Source of the DNA: Nitzschia sp. pyKryTriq1
Lineage: Eukaryota; Bacillariophyta; Bacillariophyceae; Bacillariales; Bacillariaceae
Length of the DNA stretch: 64,000 bases
Direction of reading: 5' to 3'
Assembly: GCA_956465555.1 (NCBI GenBank)
Contig: OY101115.1
Location: 1,116,001-1,180,000, forward strand
In this document: positions 9,171 to 22,115 of the stretch, piece after piece
Layout of the letters: each line of letters starts with the position of its first letter
Numbering within the stretch: the first letter of the stretch is position 1
Program-made: the position numbers and the translations under genes
The notes under the pieces: generated by a model
What the model was told of the DNA's origin: nothing
The model's database searches: none
What the model saw: only the letters and a program-made list of their open reading frames with translations

Positions 9171-12100
9171 TTAATTTGGCCGAATCTCCACGGACTCAAC
9201 TCTTTCTTGAAATTCGGGACGGTAGATATGGCGAGTAATATTGCGGGTTCTTTCGTTGCAAAACATCTCCCTCTTCCTTTCTGGACTGGAAGCGGATTCG
9301 CCGATTCCGTCGTTGGTCATAGCGAACTCAGAGCATCCTGTGTTATTTCCGAACATATCGTTGCAAAGAATGATGAAAGTTTCTTCGAACATTCCACGGC
9401 TCCATTCTTTCATATCCGAGATCCCCATCGCGAAGGCTAGCATTCGTTTCGGAATGTGATCGCGGTCCATCGAAACAAGGTCCATCTTGCCGATCTCAGC
9501 CACAATCGCCGACGGCTTTCTGAGGGCAAGCTCCCTGGCTGAATTGTAGATTCCATATGGTCCTTCTTTCTGAATATCAACAGTTGCAATCCAATCTCCG
9601 GTATTTTCGTTTCGGCAATCGCCTTCTCGACACTGCGATGTGGTCCCAAGACGTCCGGGGTAATCGATGCCCTCCTCGTTGAACCAGCGGATGATTTTAT
9701 TTTTCGTTATCCCATCAAATTCTAGGAGATGAGAAAGTTTGTTTTCGAATAATGCAAAATCTGGCTTCCCACCAAAGGCCTCCACAAAACATGCATTTGC
9801 ACTTTTCCTTTCATCCGAACCAAGGTGAATCATTCCGCTAGTTGCAATTTTTTCCACTTCACGGATGAGGTTGTAAGCGACCGCAGTATAGCGCGGCTGA
9901 CTAATGTCCTGGACGCCCTGACCTTGCTGACATGTATAAATCGGGCACGGAACATTGAAGCCAGTGTGATACAACCCACCAGCGCTGGTCGAAAGAGGGA
10001 TCTCCGGCATGATACCAATACCCTGTACAGTATCCAAAAGCTGTGAGTTGGAACATGCATCCAACATCAAAACAAATAATGGGTGCATTGCAAACTTACC
10101 ATCTGAGTAGCAGCCTTGACGAGGCTAACCTTGATTTGTGTTATCGAAGGTCGGACGTGACGATTTGCGCGAGCGTTGTGGCGATCCGATGGAACCGCAG
10201 ACGGCAACGCCTTTGGTGTGTAGCCAATATCATAATTATTCGCAAGTCGTAGTTGAATCAAATTGAATCCAAGCATATGCATTTGTTCGATGAGAGGATA
10301 ATTGGGTCCCAATATCAGCTCTTCTTGGTTGGGAAGCGTAAGATCCATCACAATACCGGCATTCAATACCAAACGATTCATGAGCGCTGAGAGACTGGGT
10401 CGGTGTATCAGGGCAGAAAATTTTTCCTTTGAGTCAAGGTTGACAATGTGTTTACCACTAGCAGTTCCAAATTGCTCCCAGAATACTTGGAGAGTGTCTC
10501 CTTCTGGATTGTAGGAATATCGGTAGTTAGATGATGGGGGAACGAAGACCATCTCCTGTTTGGGCGTCGTCAGGCGATCACAAATCCGACTTTTCCACAG
10601 CGTCCACACATCGGTCCATTTCTCTTTGTAATCCTTCCACGGGATGAATGGTAAACCATAGTGGCTGCACAATGCACCCTCAAAACCCACACCTTTGCAA
10701 GCCTTTCGGTAGAGACCATACAGCTCGTTCCCATCATCAGCGTTGACCTCTTGAGATGCCCCCATGGTGACGGCAAGTAGGCGTCCAACAACATTTCGAT
10801 CATACCAGAAGTTTGCGTCCAGCTCAAACGTTCCAACGACGATCCCGACTGATTGACAAAGAAGGGAACAAGGTTGATATGTGAGTGATATTCTTCCGAA
10901 ATAATGATGACATTTCTACGTAGTCCGTACGTGGGCGCAGTACGGCACTTACCAGGAAAGTTGTCACGAGGCAGGTGGTAATACCTTCTGGTGTATAGAT
11001 AAATCTGCCATGCCATGTCCATTTCATTGAAATCAAAGTAGAGGCCACCACCTTTTGGAAACGCGACAGAGTACGCTGATGAGCCGCCAAAGACAACGCA
11101 TTTCTATATACTACACAAGCACAACCACCACTGTAGATCATAGTTACTTACTGGCAAAAAACTTGTTCCGCCCCCAGTCTGGTGCACTCTCCCCTGGGAT
11201 CCGGAACCAGTATTGTGGCATTTTACCCGTCCTCATACTGTTGAGCCGCTGTCCTGTCATCTCCCAGCGGATTACCTGCTCTTCGGGATATTTGATATCA
11301 TCGAGAATCAGCTTTAGGGTTTGTTCAAAGGTATCATAGTTAAACATGGGTTGACCTATTTCGTCGAAACATGGTTGCGACATATCGACCTCGTCACCTA
11401 CGTGACAAAATCGGGTTAGATGGTGGGTACACGCGTGGCTGGGAGAAAAAACACAAATCACGATACCATCTCATTGTCTTACCTCCCAGATGCAAGTAAG
11501 GCGGATTATCAAAAATGTTCACAATCTCACGAAGGATATCTGTCAGCACACTCCGAAACTTGGGGTGAGTCACATTGATAGGGACACCATACCCTTTCTC
11601 GCAAATGAATTCCGGGCACTGAACAATCAAACCAGGAATACCCGCCCAGCCACCGCCGTGTCCAGGAACATTAATCTCAGGCCAAACGGTGATACCCTTG
11701 GTCTTGGCATAGGCAACGATATCCCGTAATTCTGCTGGCGTGTAAGTTTTGGTATTGCCAAACAGCCCGACATTGTGTGCCAAATCGGGCTGAGAATCCA
11801 GCAGCACATTAAAGGACTGATCATCTGTCAGACGAAAATGAAGACAGTTGTACTGCAGCACCGAGAGAACATCCAGCATCCTCTTGATCCAGTCGACTTC
11901 AAAGTAATGCCGACCGGCATCCAACAAGACTCCATGCCACTTGGATTTCAATGTATAGTTGGTGGGAGTCAAAGATGAAATGTTGAATTGAGGACTGAGT
12001 GGATCCATTGGCATGGAACGATTTCGAAAGTCCATGGGGGCGTCTGGTTTACTGCGTTTGAGTTGGAAGGGTCGTGGCGGCTTCGTCTTCTTGGGAGGTT

Positions 12101-12995
12101 TTCGCACAAGTACAGATTGAGGAAGGGACGCATTATTTAAAGCCAAAAAATCATCCCAAGTCATGTTGCCAGTCATATTGCCAGTCATATTACCAGTCAT
12201 ATTACCAGTCATATTACCAGTCATATTGCCAGTCATATTGCCATACAAAGTTTCATATCGTTTCATCAATATTTCAGTAACATTTCCCTCGGACTTCGGC
12301 TGCAATCCTTTGGCGGCCGGATCCCTCGCTCGTCGACCATGGCGTTCACGTGGTGCCACTCCGTTATTCGTGCCGTTTTTTAGCTCTTGCACTAGTCTAC
12401 TGGCGTCCTTGAGTGCTTTCATTATTTCCTTTGTAGGAGGCTTATGATGAGCAACAGCTTTGCCGCCGTCCGAAGTATCCTTGTGATTCGCGTGCTGCTG
12501 TACTACGTCGGCACCCTTCACCTTCGCGGAACCACCAACCAGTCGTTTCGGACCAAGCTGCTCTGGGTTACTTTGATTCCCACGGGTCGAGTTGAGCCGC
12601 CGTCTTTGACTCATCTTTTTCTCTTCGTCTAATTGTTTCTGACGCTCCAGCAAGCGACCGAGCATCTTTTGGTTGTGCTCTTCATGCTGCTGTTTCTGTT
12701 CACGGAGCATTTGATGCATGGGATGAGCAGCATGATCTTCATGATGATATTGCTGAGACGACTCTGCTATCATGGTATGTTGCGTCAAGGCAACAAACTG
12801 AAAGATCAGTAGCATAAAAATGCCACCAATAAATCCCGTTGCGAGCCATTTCTGCATCCCATTCCGACGAGAACCAGTATGAAGATGTCCTGCCCCTCCT
12901 TGCTGCTGCTGCAGCCCGGATAAGAACCGATGCCGTCGGGTGTTGAGGCCTTTCGACGACGATCGCGAAGCATTCGAGCGGACAATAAGCGCCAT
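9171..12995 (-). CDS. Type II membrane glycosidase with two GH20-like (beta-N-acetylhexosaminidase) halves
   Basis: Five exons are inferred: 12995-11483, 11397-11152, 11075-10953, 10848-10100 and 10040-9171, giving 1166 residues. Splice sites are GT-AG and phases agree. A basic, Gln-rich N-terminus precedes one signal anchor (about residues 51-71), as in Golgi or secretory type II proteins. A low-complexity stalk follows, with a seven-fold NMTG array. The first GH20 catalytic region (about 350-600) has GVLLDAGRHYF, HFRLTDDQ, VWPEINVPGHGGG and HLGGDEV with the Asp-Glu pair near 506-507; intron 1 splits the second Gly codon of that motif. The second half (about 760-1050) repeats the order in weaker form: IMPEIPLSTSAGG and HLGSDER near 949-955, then IRWFNEE. 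GH20 enzymes remove terminal GlcNAc/GalNAc by substrate-assisted catalysis. Whether the second half is active is unknown. Confidence 0.85.
12161..12244 (-). repeat. 12-bp coding minisatellite, seven units encoding N-M-T-G
   Basis: Seven near-identical 12-bp units (consensus on + strand CCAGTCATATTA) lie in frame within exon 1 of the GH20 gene, at about residues 251-278. Each unit supplies one N-x-T glycosylation sequon. Units differ only at third positions, so the array is young or kept uniform by unequal exchange. Confidence 0.92.
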
Positions 12996-13740
12996 GATGA
13001 TAGAACCTTTTCAAAAAGTCTAATTGTGTCGATAAACTACGGACAATTGCTTCAAGAAAAAGAACAAAAGACCTTGGTTCAATAACTAGAACTATTCGAA
13101 GATTGCAACAAAATTTACCGGTAGGAGATCTGCTTTCTGCTTTTGCCGATCCGCGATCCACGATCCTGCATCCCTCCTACCTGCGGCCTGCCAGAAAATG
13201 ACCGCGTAGAACCTAAGAAGTACCAGGTATCGTGCAACGCATGTACCAGGATGTACTGTACCCAGGCGACGACTTGTTTGACCAGTTTGTCGGAGTTTTT
13301 AATTTGGGGGGTACTGTACGTGTGAACTGAACTCAAATCCATCCCCCTCCTCAGAAAATTTCCCCCAATGACCGGATTCAAATCCTATGCGCGTTTCCGT
13401 TTTGATGTGCCCAAAGATCGTCATCGGCATTTTGATTTATGGCGAACAACAGCAAGCAATGACGGTCGGTCCGGGAAAACTCGATAAAAAAAGCTCTACT
13501 CTAACCAGCCAACGAAAATCGTTCCTATTCTGCCCAACACGGCATCACATGTTGTGATGATACAAGTAGAGATCCATCGTCTTTCTCCTCCATCCACAAG
13601 CAAGCAAGAACCACCCATCGCTTGCTTCCAAAGAACCAGATAGATCTCAAAGGATTCATTCCTCCACTCCACGCACCAACTTTGCCCACTACCACACATT
13701 CATTCATTTATTTCCTCCATACTTTGTAGCTAGCTAGAAA
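12996..13740. other. Divergent intergenic region
   Basis: Promoter space for the GH20 gene (minus) and the KNL1-like gene (plus). The last 180 bp before 13741 is CA/TC-rich and probably the 5' leader of the plus-strand gene. Short open frames here show no recognisable domain. Confidence 0.45.
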
Positions 13741-16700
13741 ATGATTCCTCGATTAGCACCTCGACGGACAAACAGACGGAGCCTCTCCTTGGAAGTGACC
13801 GGAGTGGAAAATGCGTCTCCATTCCTATCGACGGTACAAGTACCCATAGCCATGGATATCGGGGATTCCTCCTCCTCCTCCTCGACTGACGAGGCGGACT
13901 TTCCACCACCCATGAAACAAGCACTAGATCAACAATCGATCTCGACCGTCCCTATCCAACAGCAGCAGCTTCACCAGCCAATGGAACGCCGCCGAGAAGC
14001 GCTATCCAACAACAAGGCTGCCTTGAACCACCCTCTTTCTCCATGCCCTGCTCCCTCCAACTTTTCCCAGCAGCAGCAGCTGCTTGAACCCTTCAAGTCT
14101 CCGCTACCATCGGACACGGTTCTGTCGGATTGGAGCGGGAGCGACTTTTCCGTGACACCACCGGTCACGGGACCTCGCCCTCTTGTGGTCTCTGCCAAAC
14201 GGTTTGGCCAAGACGTGCGCCGCAAGCACTCCAACAAACGACGGCGTTGCAGGTCATGGAAGAAGGCGACGAACGACGACGGTGCTTCGTCCTTCTCTGA
14301 TACCACTAGTAATAATAATATTGATGGCGCCTCCTGCTTGTGGAAGGATGCGAATGCGCCTCCGAGTCAGCAGGACGATTCGTCGGAGGAGGAAGAGGAG
14401 AGTCTCCCCTTTTTGTTTTCGCAAGACGAACAAGTCCCACTGCAGAAACAGGCCGAGCAATACTGGGAATACTGCTATGGAAAGCAGCTGCCTACTACTA
14501 CTGCAACCATTGCTCTACCTACCGCAGGGTGGTCGGCAAAGCGAAGGCCCCCTTCCAAGGGATGGTACGTTGATTGATGGATGGATGAATGTTTGGATTT
14601 TATGCTTCATTATTTGTGCTACAGTACTATCCTTGTCGGATCATTCTCACCTGTTGTTCTTCTATGATAATCTTGTCTTCTAGTCTATCTCACAAAAAGT
14701 TGCCCAAGACCGAAGACAACGCCGCAAACAAGTTCAAGACACCTCCTACCTCACCCGAGGAAGAGGCTGAGGCGGCTGCTGCTGCTGCGGGAATAGTTGC
14801 GAAATACGTGACTAAGAAAGGGCCTCGCGTACAGTTCGGGTCCCCGCAAGCGGTCGAGTATGAAGTGGATGGTCCCACGGCGCAACTCACACCTCTCCCC
14901 TCGGAAGTGACGAGGAAACGATACTCCATGGACCAGAAGAAAGTCACAGAAGAAGAGGAAGAAATGACTGTAGAAACAAAGCGAAATTCTGCGGTCTTGG
15001 CCGAGTGGGAAGAGGAGTTGAAGCCCATGTCCAGTGCCTCGCGACGTCGCCAGCAACGCAAAAATCGGCGCAGTAGCTCACTCTTTACTCCCAGTCCCAT
15101 GTCTCTCCTGAACTCGGACGACGAGGATGAAACAGATCGGGAAAAGGACCGGCAGCAACAAAACGTTTCACCGTCGACAATCGTGATGGAAAACTTGGCG
15201 TCTTTGTGCGTGGACTCCCCTGCCGCTGATGCGCAAAAGCCGTCCACTTCCGATACTTCTACAACACCCCCCACCTTGACACCCTTATCAGCCGGTAGCG
15301 ATGATTCCTCGTCGTCCGAGAACTCTTCAGTCCGAAGATCGAGAACGACGGCAGAGTTTGCCATCAACCTGGAGTCTGTCAACGCCAGTGGTGGTGGTAT
15401 GGATACAACGCCTCCCAAGCTGGATATTCCAGTCAATCTGATCAAACCCTCTGCGACTTTATCGAAATCGTCTTTGGCTTCTGCCGAGACGACCCCGCCC
15501 CCGTCGAATATGAGCCTCGACACTATTCATAGCGTCGGCGGTGCTCTGGACCATGCATCACCTGCCACCCTGACCTCGAAAAATTCTTGTTCCAGCACCA
15601 ATCGTCATTCCCCAATCTCTCGCATGTCCGGCGGTAGCCAAGAGCTGAAAGATCGTGAAGATGGATACATTGGAGGCATTACGGTAAGTTGGATGCTGAA
15701 GACTGGACTCCAGCTAGCAAGAACCCACAGTTTTCACGAGAATGTCTGACCAGTACCCCCTCTTTGATTAGATAGACTTCTGCGCGTATCGACATTGCTG
15801 AACTGCTACTGAAGGATCCATCTGCTGATCAAGCGTGGGAGGCCAAGGATGTCTTTCAGAATCTTGCCGAAAAGATGCAAACAAAAAGTCGGATCAGTAG
15901 TCTGCTCGAGTCTATAGGGCCGCGATTGGAGGGGGTACTTTCATGCTTCGAGGATCTGAACGAGCAAGCCAGATTTTGTGCCAGCACGAAATCGAATACC
16001 AAATTCAAACTGCCAGCGACGGAAGCTCCTCATGCTCGTAAACTTGCCCTCCGGGAATGGATGGATATGGAGACTGAATTCTTGTTGGAGCTGTCTGAGG
16101 CTCTGCAACGCAACACCGAGCGTGCCGTGCAGCTCCTTCAAAATGCTGGTATTGTGGTCAATGAGGCAATGCTCCTGCCCATCTCCATAAAGAATCGAAG
16201 AAAGCAACTTGAAAGTGAGATTTCTCTCCTCGAAAAGCAGATCAAGCAGCACGAGGAATTCATGCCAATTCAAGAGGCTCTCGACGCGCCATACGCCGCT
16301 CTCCGCTGTCAGGCAACTTCGCACATCGGAGTCTGTGGATTTCGGCTGGATGAATACACCGGCACATGTTTGCAGCTTTCTTACGAGCACCCCATTGCGG
16401 GGGTTGAGAGTCAATTTTGCTTCGACTTGACGCAAGGGACGTGGAAGGCTTCCTATATTTCAGATGCATTCATTTCAAGTTCCAATCTTCTTTCTTCAAT
16501 CCACCCAGCTGCCAAGTTTCACGAAAAACTTGCGAAATGCTGTTTTGACGATCAAAACGGTCTTCTACACCGACTGCAAGGCGTGGAACTGCAGGAAGCT
16601 GTAATGTTGCTTTCCCGGTGGCTTGGTCTCTTGGACGTCGCTATGAAAGACCTTATCGATGTCTCGGCAGACTACCCAGTCACAGTCGAGTGGCCAGTAG

Positions 16701-16912
16701 TAAGCGTGGCCGTTCCTTCGGAATTATCAGAGAACAAGATCCTCCGGTTGACATACGATCCAAAAGCGACCCAGAAAATACGACCCACGACAGCAGTTTT
16801 GTCGCGTTCTGGAAAGGACGATGAGTATCTTTCTATTTCAAATGGCGCCGACTACATGAACAAATTGCTAGCCGATGTGACATCATCAGAGAAACATACA
16901 ATTGCGCAGTAA
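13741..16912 (+). CDS. KNL1/Spc7/Spc105-like outer kinetochore protein
   Basis: Three exons are inferred: 13741-14564, 14684-15683 and 15776-16912, in phase, 986 residues. The first two thirds is disordered and Ser/Thr/Glu-rich, with MELT-like MDI and MSLDT sites and an RVQF sequence near residue 324 that fits the RVxF docking motif for PP1. The last 370 residues are a helical coiled-coil region (EWMDMETEFLLELSEAL, RRKQLESEISLLEKQIKQHEEF) followed by an RWD-like segment (CLQLSYEHPI, FHEKLAKCC, LLSRWLGLLDVAMKDLI, LRLTYDP). That layout (PP1 motif, disordered MELT region, coiled coil, tandem RWD) is the KNL1 scheme. KNL1 links the KMN network to the spindle checkpoint. Sequence identity is low, so the call rests on architecture and on the order of the C-terminal helices. 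Confidence 0.6.
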
Positions 16913-17112
16913 AGTTTTTCGCATGATGTAATACTCTATTCGTCTACTGTAGCTTGCACCATACTGTACAAGTACCACGCCAAAACGTCTGTAAAGAGCA
17001 TCCGAACAAACTATAGCATATTCTACGAATAGTAGAGAGTTGTTTATAGGGCGCGCTCCAGATGTCCTGTTCATAGTGGACGAAAAGGAGCTTCTCATCA
17101 GGCGCGCCTGCT

Positions 17113-20100
17113 CTATCCCAAAATGGCCTCGGCAATCGCGTTTGGCATCGGTGCCGTACTCGGATCTTTTTCAGCTGCCTTGCCCCATTGAGCACCTCTC
17201 AGCGCCTCAAACATGGCCTGGAAGTCCGTTTCCAAACTGTTGTTGAGAATGGATTGAATGAGCTCGGAGCTGGACGCTGGGATCATGGCGTTCATTCCAT
17301 TCTCCATAATGTGATGACGACGGCTTGCACAAATGCCCTGAAGCGCCCGGGAAAGAAGCCCAGAGACTTCCTGGTAGGACAAGTTTCCTCCGCTGTTCGC
17401 ACCAAGTTCTGTACCATCAGCCAGAATGACCTAGAGAAGAAAGCAAAAGACGTGAGGACAATGTAATGGGACACCAAAGCAAGACCGAGCGTGAACACTC
17501 ATTTCTTCTTGGATACCTTGGAATTCTGTGACTTATAATAATTCAACATTTGCATCACCTCGTCGATACTGCCGGCTCCATCGAAAAAGTGGACAAATAC
17601 GTCCTTTTTCTGGCCAATGCGGCTAAAATAGTAAAGGAAAGCAATCGTTAGATCCAAAACGCAACAGGCACCAATCAATCGCCTAGAGATTTCTTACTAG
17701 CATCGATCCATCGCTTGAGCGTGGGTGAAAGGATTGAAATGACGGTCGACGAATAGCACGTGATTCTGCATCAGCGAGCCAAAGATGTGAGTTGCGCTTG
17801 TTCAATCAAAGCTGCTGCAAACATTCACTTTCCATGATACTTACCGCCTCTACGATGTTCAAACCCGTACCCCCACTCTGCACAGTAGCTAACAGAATGC
17901 GCTTTTCTGGGTTGGTCTTGAATGTGTCTAGGTCTTCGTTTGCTTTTGTGGGCCCCAAATCGCCATCAAATCTGCAACACTGAATCCCTAGATCCTCTTC
18001 AAAAATCCCTTCGAGAAGATCTAATGAGCCTTTGAAGAATGACAAAATCAAAACTACACGATACACAAGAGTGAGACTCGGACTATTCGAACTACCACTT
18101 CCAAAAACAAAGGAACCCTACAGATATGCTCACCTTTGTCCTCCTTGGGGACGTTCTCACGAACGTGCTCGACAATTTGATTGAGTTTCGAACTCACAGT
18201 AAACCCAGGCTCACCAGGAATGGCTTCGATCCCTTTGCAATACACTTCAGCCTTTGTTCCATCCGATCTCGTGAAGTGAAGCCGTCGAGCAGCATCACTA
18301 CAACGAGGGCAGGAATCCCCTCTCTCGAGGAAATCCTCGAGACACTCCTCATGGGCAAAGTGGGGGCACTCCGAAGTGGCAAACTTGCAAATGCTCGCAG
18401 GAAGAGGCAGCAATACTGCATCTTCCTCTCTTTCGAGATCATCAATGTCATCGTCGTCAAGATTGTCTTGGTCCAGGTCGTCAATGTTTTGTTGTTGGCG
18501 AATCTTTCGACGTCGTTCCTTGTCTTTCTCCTTGGCTTTCTCTTTTGCCTCGTCATCGTCTGGCTTTTCGATTTGGATAGTTGGACGCAGGGACTGACTG
18601 CAACAGACGCAGACGTCCTTCTTTGTTTCACTCGACAGCATGTGTCGGCGGCTCGGGCTGAAATGCTTGGTGAATTCTCTACCACCAGGTAGCATGGGAT
18701 GGATCGCAGCCATGCGAGCCGAAGAAATGCATGCCATTAGAATCGAGTACATTCTCTTTTGCTCCTGGACAGCAAAGGGAGGGGCTCCTTCATCAAACGT
18801 GTGGCGAAAGTCATCAAGAATCTTCACAATGATATTCTCGTAGTCTGCAATACAAGCCAAGAAAAAGAAAGGTTAGCGAGGAAAGGCTAAGGGGTACGTT
18901 TTTGGCGGAAAATGACGCACACTCTTGCAAGAAAATTTCTTCCGGATGTTGCTCTACCATCTCCCGCTTGATCGTCTTGGTGCCGAGGAGGTGTTTAAGG
19001 GTTTCTTCTTTCGTACGGCGAACAAGATACATTTCTTTCCAGCCCTTCAAGGCATCACGAACATATTCTCTCGAATAGCCGGTCTTCAATGCATTGACCC
19101 AGAATGAGTTTCTAGCAGAATCGAGGCCCACGTCAATATAGCCCATGGCTGCAGCCAGGTCATTGACAGAGTTGTTGTAACTTTGGAACAGAGTAGGTCA
19201 GAGCAGGTCAAGGCTAATAGGTGAGACAACCGGAAAAAGGACTCATCATTTCCGTCCATGGTCTCTGAATAACTTACGGAGTTCCCGACATGGGGATTGC
19301 ACGTTCACTGTGAACAGAGAGAAGTAGACCAGCGATTCCCCAATAGCTACATACGCATATAACAAAGCAAGTAGGCAAGCAAGTGGAATATGTAAGTCAA
19401 TCGAAAAAAAAGATCCATCAATATCGTACAACCCGTATTCTGTTGTGCAAATGTACCAGTACTTACGCCAATTGATTCTTCAAAAAGTGCGACTCATCGA
19501 TCACCACGGTACGAAATGCGGGTTCCTTGTTTTCATGTCGCATACGTTTTGAAATATCTTGCACCAGTCGTCGAACGCAATCATCCGGCAACTCTTTCTC
19601 TTTTCTGTAGAAATTCCTTTCCTTGCCTTGGGCGGATCTGTACTGAGTGCAGAGCTTTCGATATTCCTCCATCTCCACGTGAGGAAAGAGAGACGAATAG
19701 TTCGGGAGACGCCTCTGTTCGGTAATACCATTGAAGATTGCTTTGATTTCCACCTGGAGCTTGGACTTTTCCATGACAATAAAGTCATCGCTATTGTGGT
19801 TAATGGACATTCCCTTGGTGAACTTCTTGATGCGGTGTTTGCGGACTCCATTTCGTGTCAAGGCCTCGATCCACTGTTCCATGACGGCTCGGTTGGGAGT
19901 GACAATGAGGGAGGGCCGCTTCTTGCGAGTTCGATGCTCTTCAAGACCATTGTACAGGACCATACCGGCTATGGATTCGATAGTCTTTCCGAGACCCATC
20001 TCATCTGATCACAGATACATCCAGACAAGCAAGCAAACAAACCATAAAGTGAGATTCATTCATTCGATGGAAGCGCAAGAAGAAGAAACACCAAGACAAC

Positions 20101-21410
20101 GACAAAACGAACGAACGAACGAACGTACCTGCTAGCAAAATACCGCGGGTCGGCGGACCCTTGTGCAATCCTAGGACTGCCAATGAAATATCCATTTTGT
20201 ATTTCAACTCGGGAGCCAGCTTGATTCCTTTGTCACTTTGATGCAGCGGGAAACGATCTGGCAGACCCGCGACGCGGCGGACCGCCATAGTTTGATGGGG
20301 GTGCAAGGTGTCGCCAAATTTGAGCGACCAGAGAAGACGTTGCAGGGCCTTGTCCTCCTCCGACTGGAACTTTTCCAGCTCCCCTTCCCGCTTGATATCC
20401 GTCTGGGCAGCAAAAGGGCTGCGAAGTTCCAGGATCTCTAGCTCGTCGTCATCCAAATCCGAAGACTCATCCTCATCGTTCAGCATGTTGGTGTCCAACT
20501 TCAATTTCTCCAAAAGAGCAAACGGATTTGGCTTGATTTCAGGTTTGACGTCGGCAGCAGCAACAGCAACAGCAGACGGGTCTGTTTTGATTTCGGGCTT
20601 GACAGCAGGAACACGAACAGGAACAGGAGCAGGAGCAGCAACAGCAGCAGTGGCCTCTTCCTTCTTGACGCGGGCTTCTCTGGTCGATGTGGAGGACGCT
20701 GAGGACGACGATTGATGGATGTCCGGGGTGATATCTTCGTCGCTGCTGGTATCCATCATCATCATCATCATCTTGTTCTTTTCTTCCTTGGGTTCTTGTT
20801 TGGGCTTGAGATCCACAACCGTGTTGTTGCTACGAGAGCAGACCGGATCTGGAAGTGAAGAAGGATCGAGACTTTCCACCTTGGGAAGAGGAAGAGGAGT
20901 CGTCGTTTCGATTTCAGATCGGAGAGGACTCGTATTCTCCTCCTCCTTCGTCGATACTACTGCTTCTTCTTCGTCGTCACTGTCCCAAAAGTTCATGCTA
21001 GTACTGGATGTCGTCCTCGCAGTACTAGTAGTGCTTTCTATCATCGACCGGGTGGAGTCAGGTGTGACAAGAGGTCGGCTAGCAAGGTCGTCTCTGGTGG
21101 TGGTGGTAGAGTCGTTGGTCGTTACTAGTTCCATCTCCGCCCTTGTGGTGACGACTCCTCTATCCTTGGAGTCGTCATCGTCGTCGTCATCTCCACCGCC
21201 TTCTTCGACTTTGACTCGCTTCCGAGAGTCGGAGGCAGTTTGCGTTTTTTCTTTGGTATCATCATCATCATCACTGCATGATCTCTTGGTCACTACTGTT
21301 AGAGAGGGTTTGGCATTCTTCTGGGATGCCAATGACGATGATAACTCCACTAGATCTGCCGTGACAGTACTCGTAGTGGCACTCGCAATTTTCTCGAGCG
21401 GGGACGCCAT
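17113..21410 (-). CDS. SNF2-family ATPase with internal RING finger (Rad5/HLTF/SHPRH-like)
   Basis: Nine exons are inferred: 21410-20129, 20004-19467, 19346-19278, 19180-18921, 18844-18134, 18053-17845, 17765-17698, 17622-17517 and 17430-17113; 1186 residues, all phases consistent. The first 390 residues are acidic, Ser-rich and disordered. Helicase motifs follow: DEMGLGKT (I), VVIDESHFLKN (II), IPMSGTP (III), VLILSFFKGS (IV), LLATVQSGGTGLNIVEA (V) and DRCYRIGQ (VI). Between motifs III and IV sits a C3HC4-like RING (CVCC, then SECPHFAHEECLEDFL and CPRC). A RING placed between the two helicase lobes defines the Rad5/HLTF/SHPRH group, which ubiquitinates PCNA or remodels stalled forks. No HIRAN domain is seen, so it may instead be a Rad16-like repair factor. 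The ATG at 21410 is the first in frame. Confidence 0.87.
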
Positions 21411-22071
21411 TTCGCTTTCGGAGTACTGGTACTCTAGGGGAGCTGAGAGCTGGTTCGAGAACAAATCTTCCAAAAAGCGCCAGCAAGCAGAGCAGAGCAG
21501 ACAACTTGAACTGATCGACCTACGACTTTCTCCCTCCTCTATGAAGGACTATATAGCTACAGTAGATGGTGTGTGTTGCAGTGATGTTGGACTGATGGAA
21601 TGAGCACTACGTTTAGTACACTGGCAAAGTACTGTAGTCTGGTGTGCAATGCAATGTGGCAAGTGTGGCAATGGGAAAACTTGCCTCCGGCGCCGGGCGG
21701 CGGGGACGGGAGCACGAAAAAGTACACATCACGAACGCCGTTTTCGTTGTCTCTCTCAAATCCCTGTAGATTCTCTACAAAGTTCTACGTAGAGGAAAGG
21801 ACTTTGGAATTTGGCGCGTCATTTCCGACTCGTTCGACTTTTGATGTTCCCCCTTTTCCGGTCTCGCTCATCCCCGCCTTTTCTGATTTCATTTCCCCGT
21901 TTTACCGGACAGCGGTCCCCAACGCACTTTGTACGTTGTTGTACCGTACCGTACAAGTACTAGACTACAATACTCGTTTCATCGAAGGCGAGGATCTTCT
22001 TCGTTATTGTTCAATCTTTCAGCATCATCGTCATTCACAGTCTTATTATTGAACAAGCCATACCGCCACAC

Positions 22072-22115
<44 letters not shown>

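Noticed and set aside
11101-11110. Alternative acceptor (TATATAG) for GH20 exon 3
   Set aside because: It gives a phase that does not match exon 2; the CAG at 11076 keeps the frame and the conserved YSVAFPKGGGLYFDF sequence.
13115-13381. 88-codon minus-strand frame between GH20 and the KNL1-like gene
   Set aside because: No conserved feature and no start context; probably promoter DNA.
13368-13392. GGATTCAAATCC resembling a tRNA B box
   Set aside because: The flanks cannot form a T-stem or an acceptor stem, so no tRNA is called.
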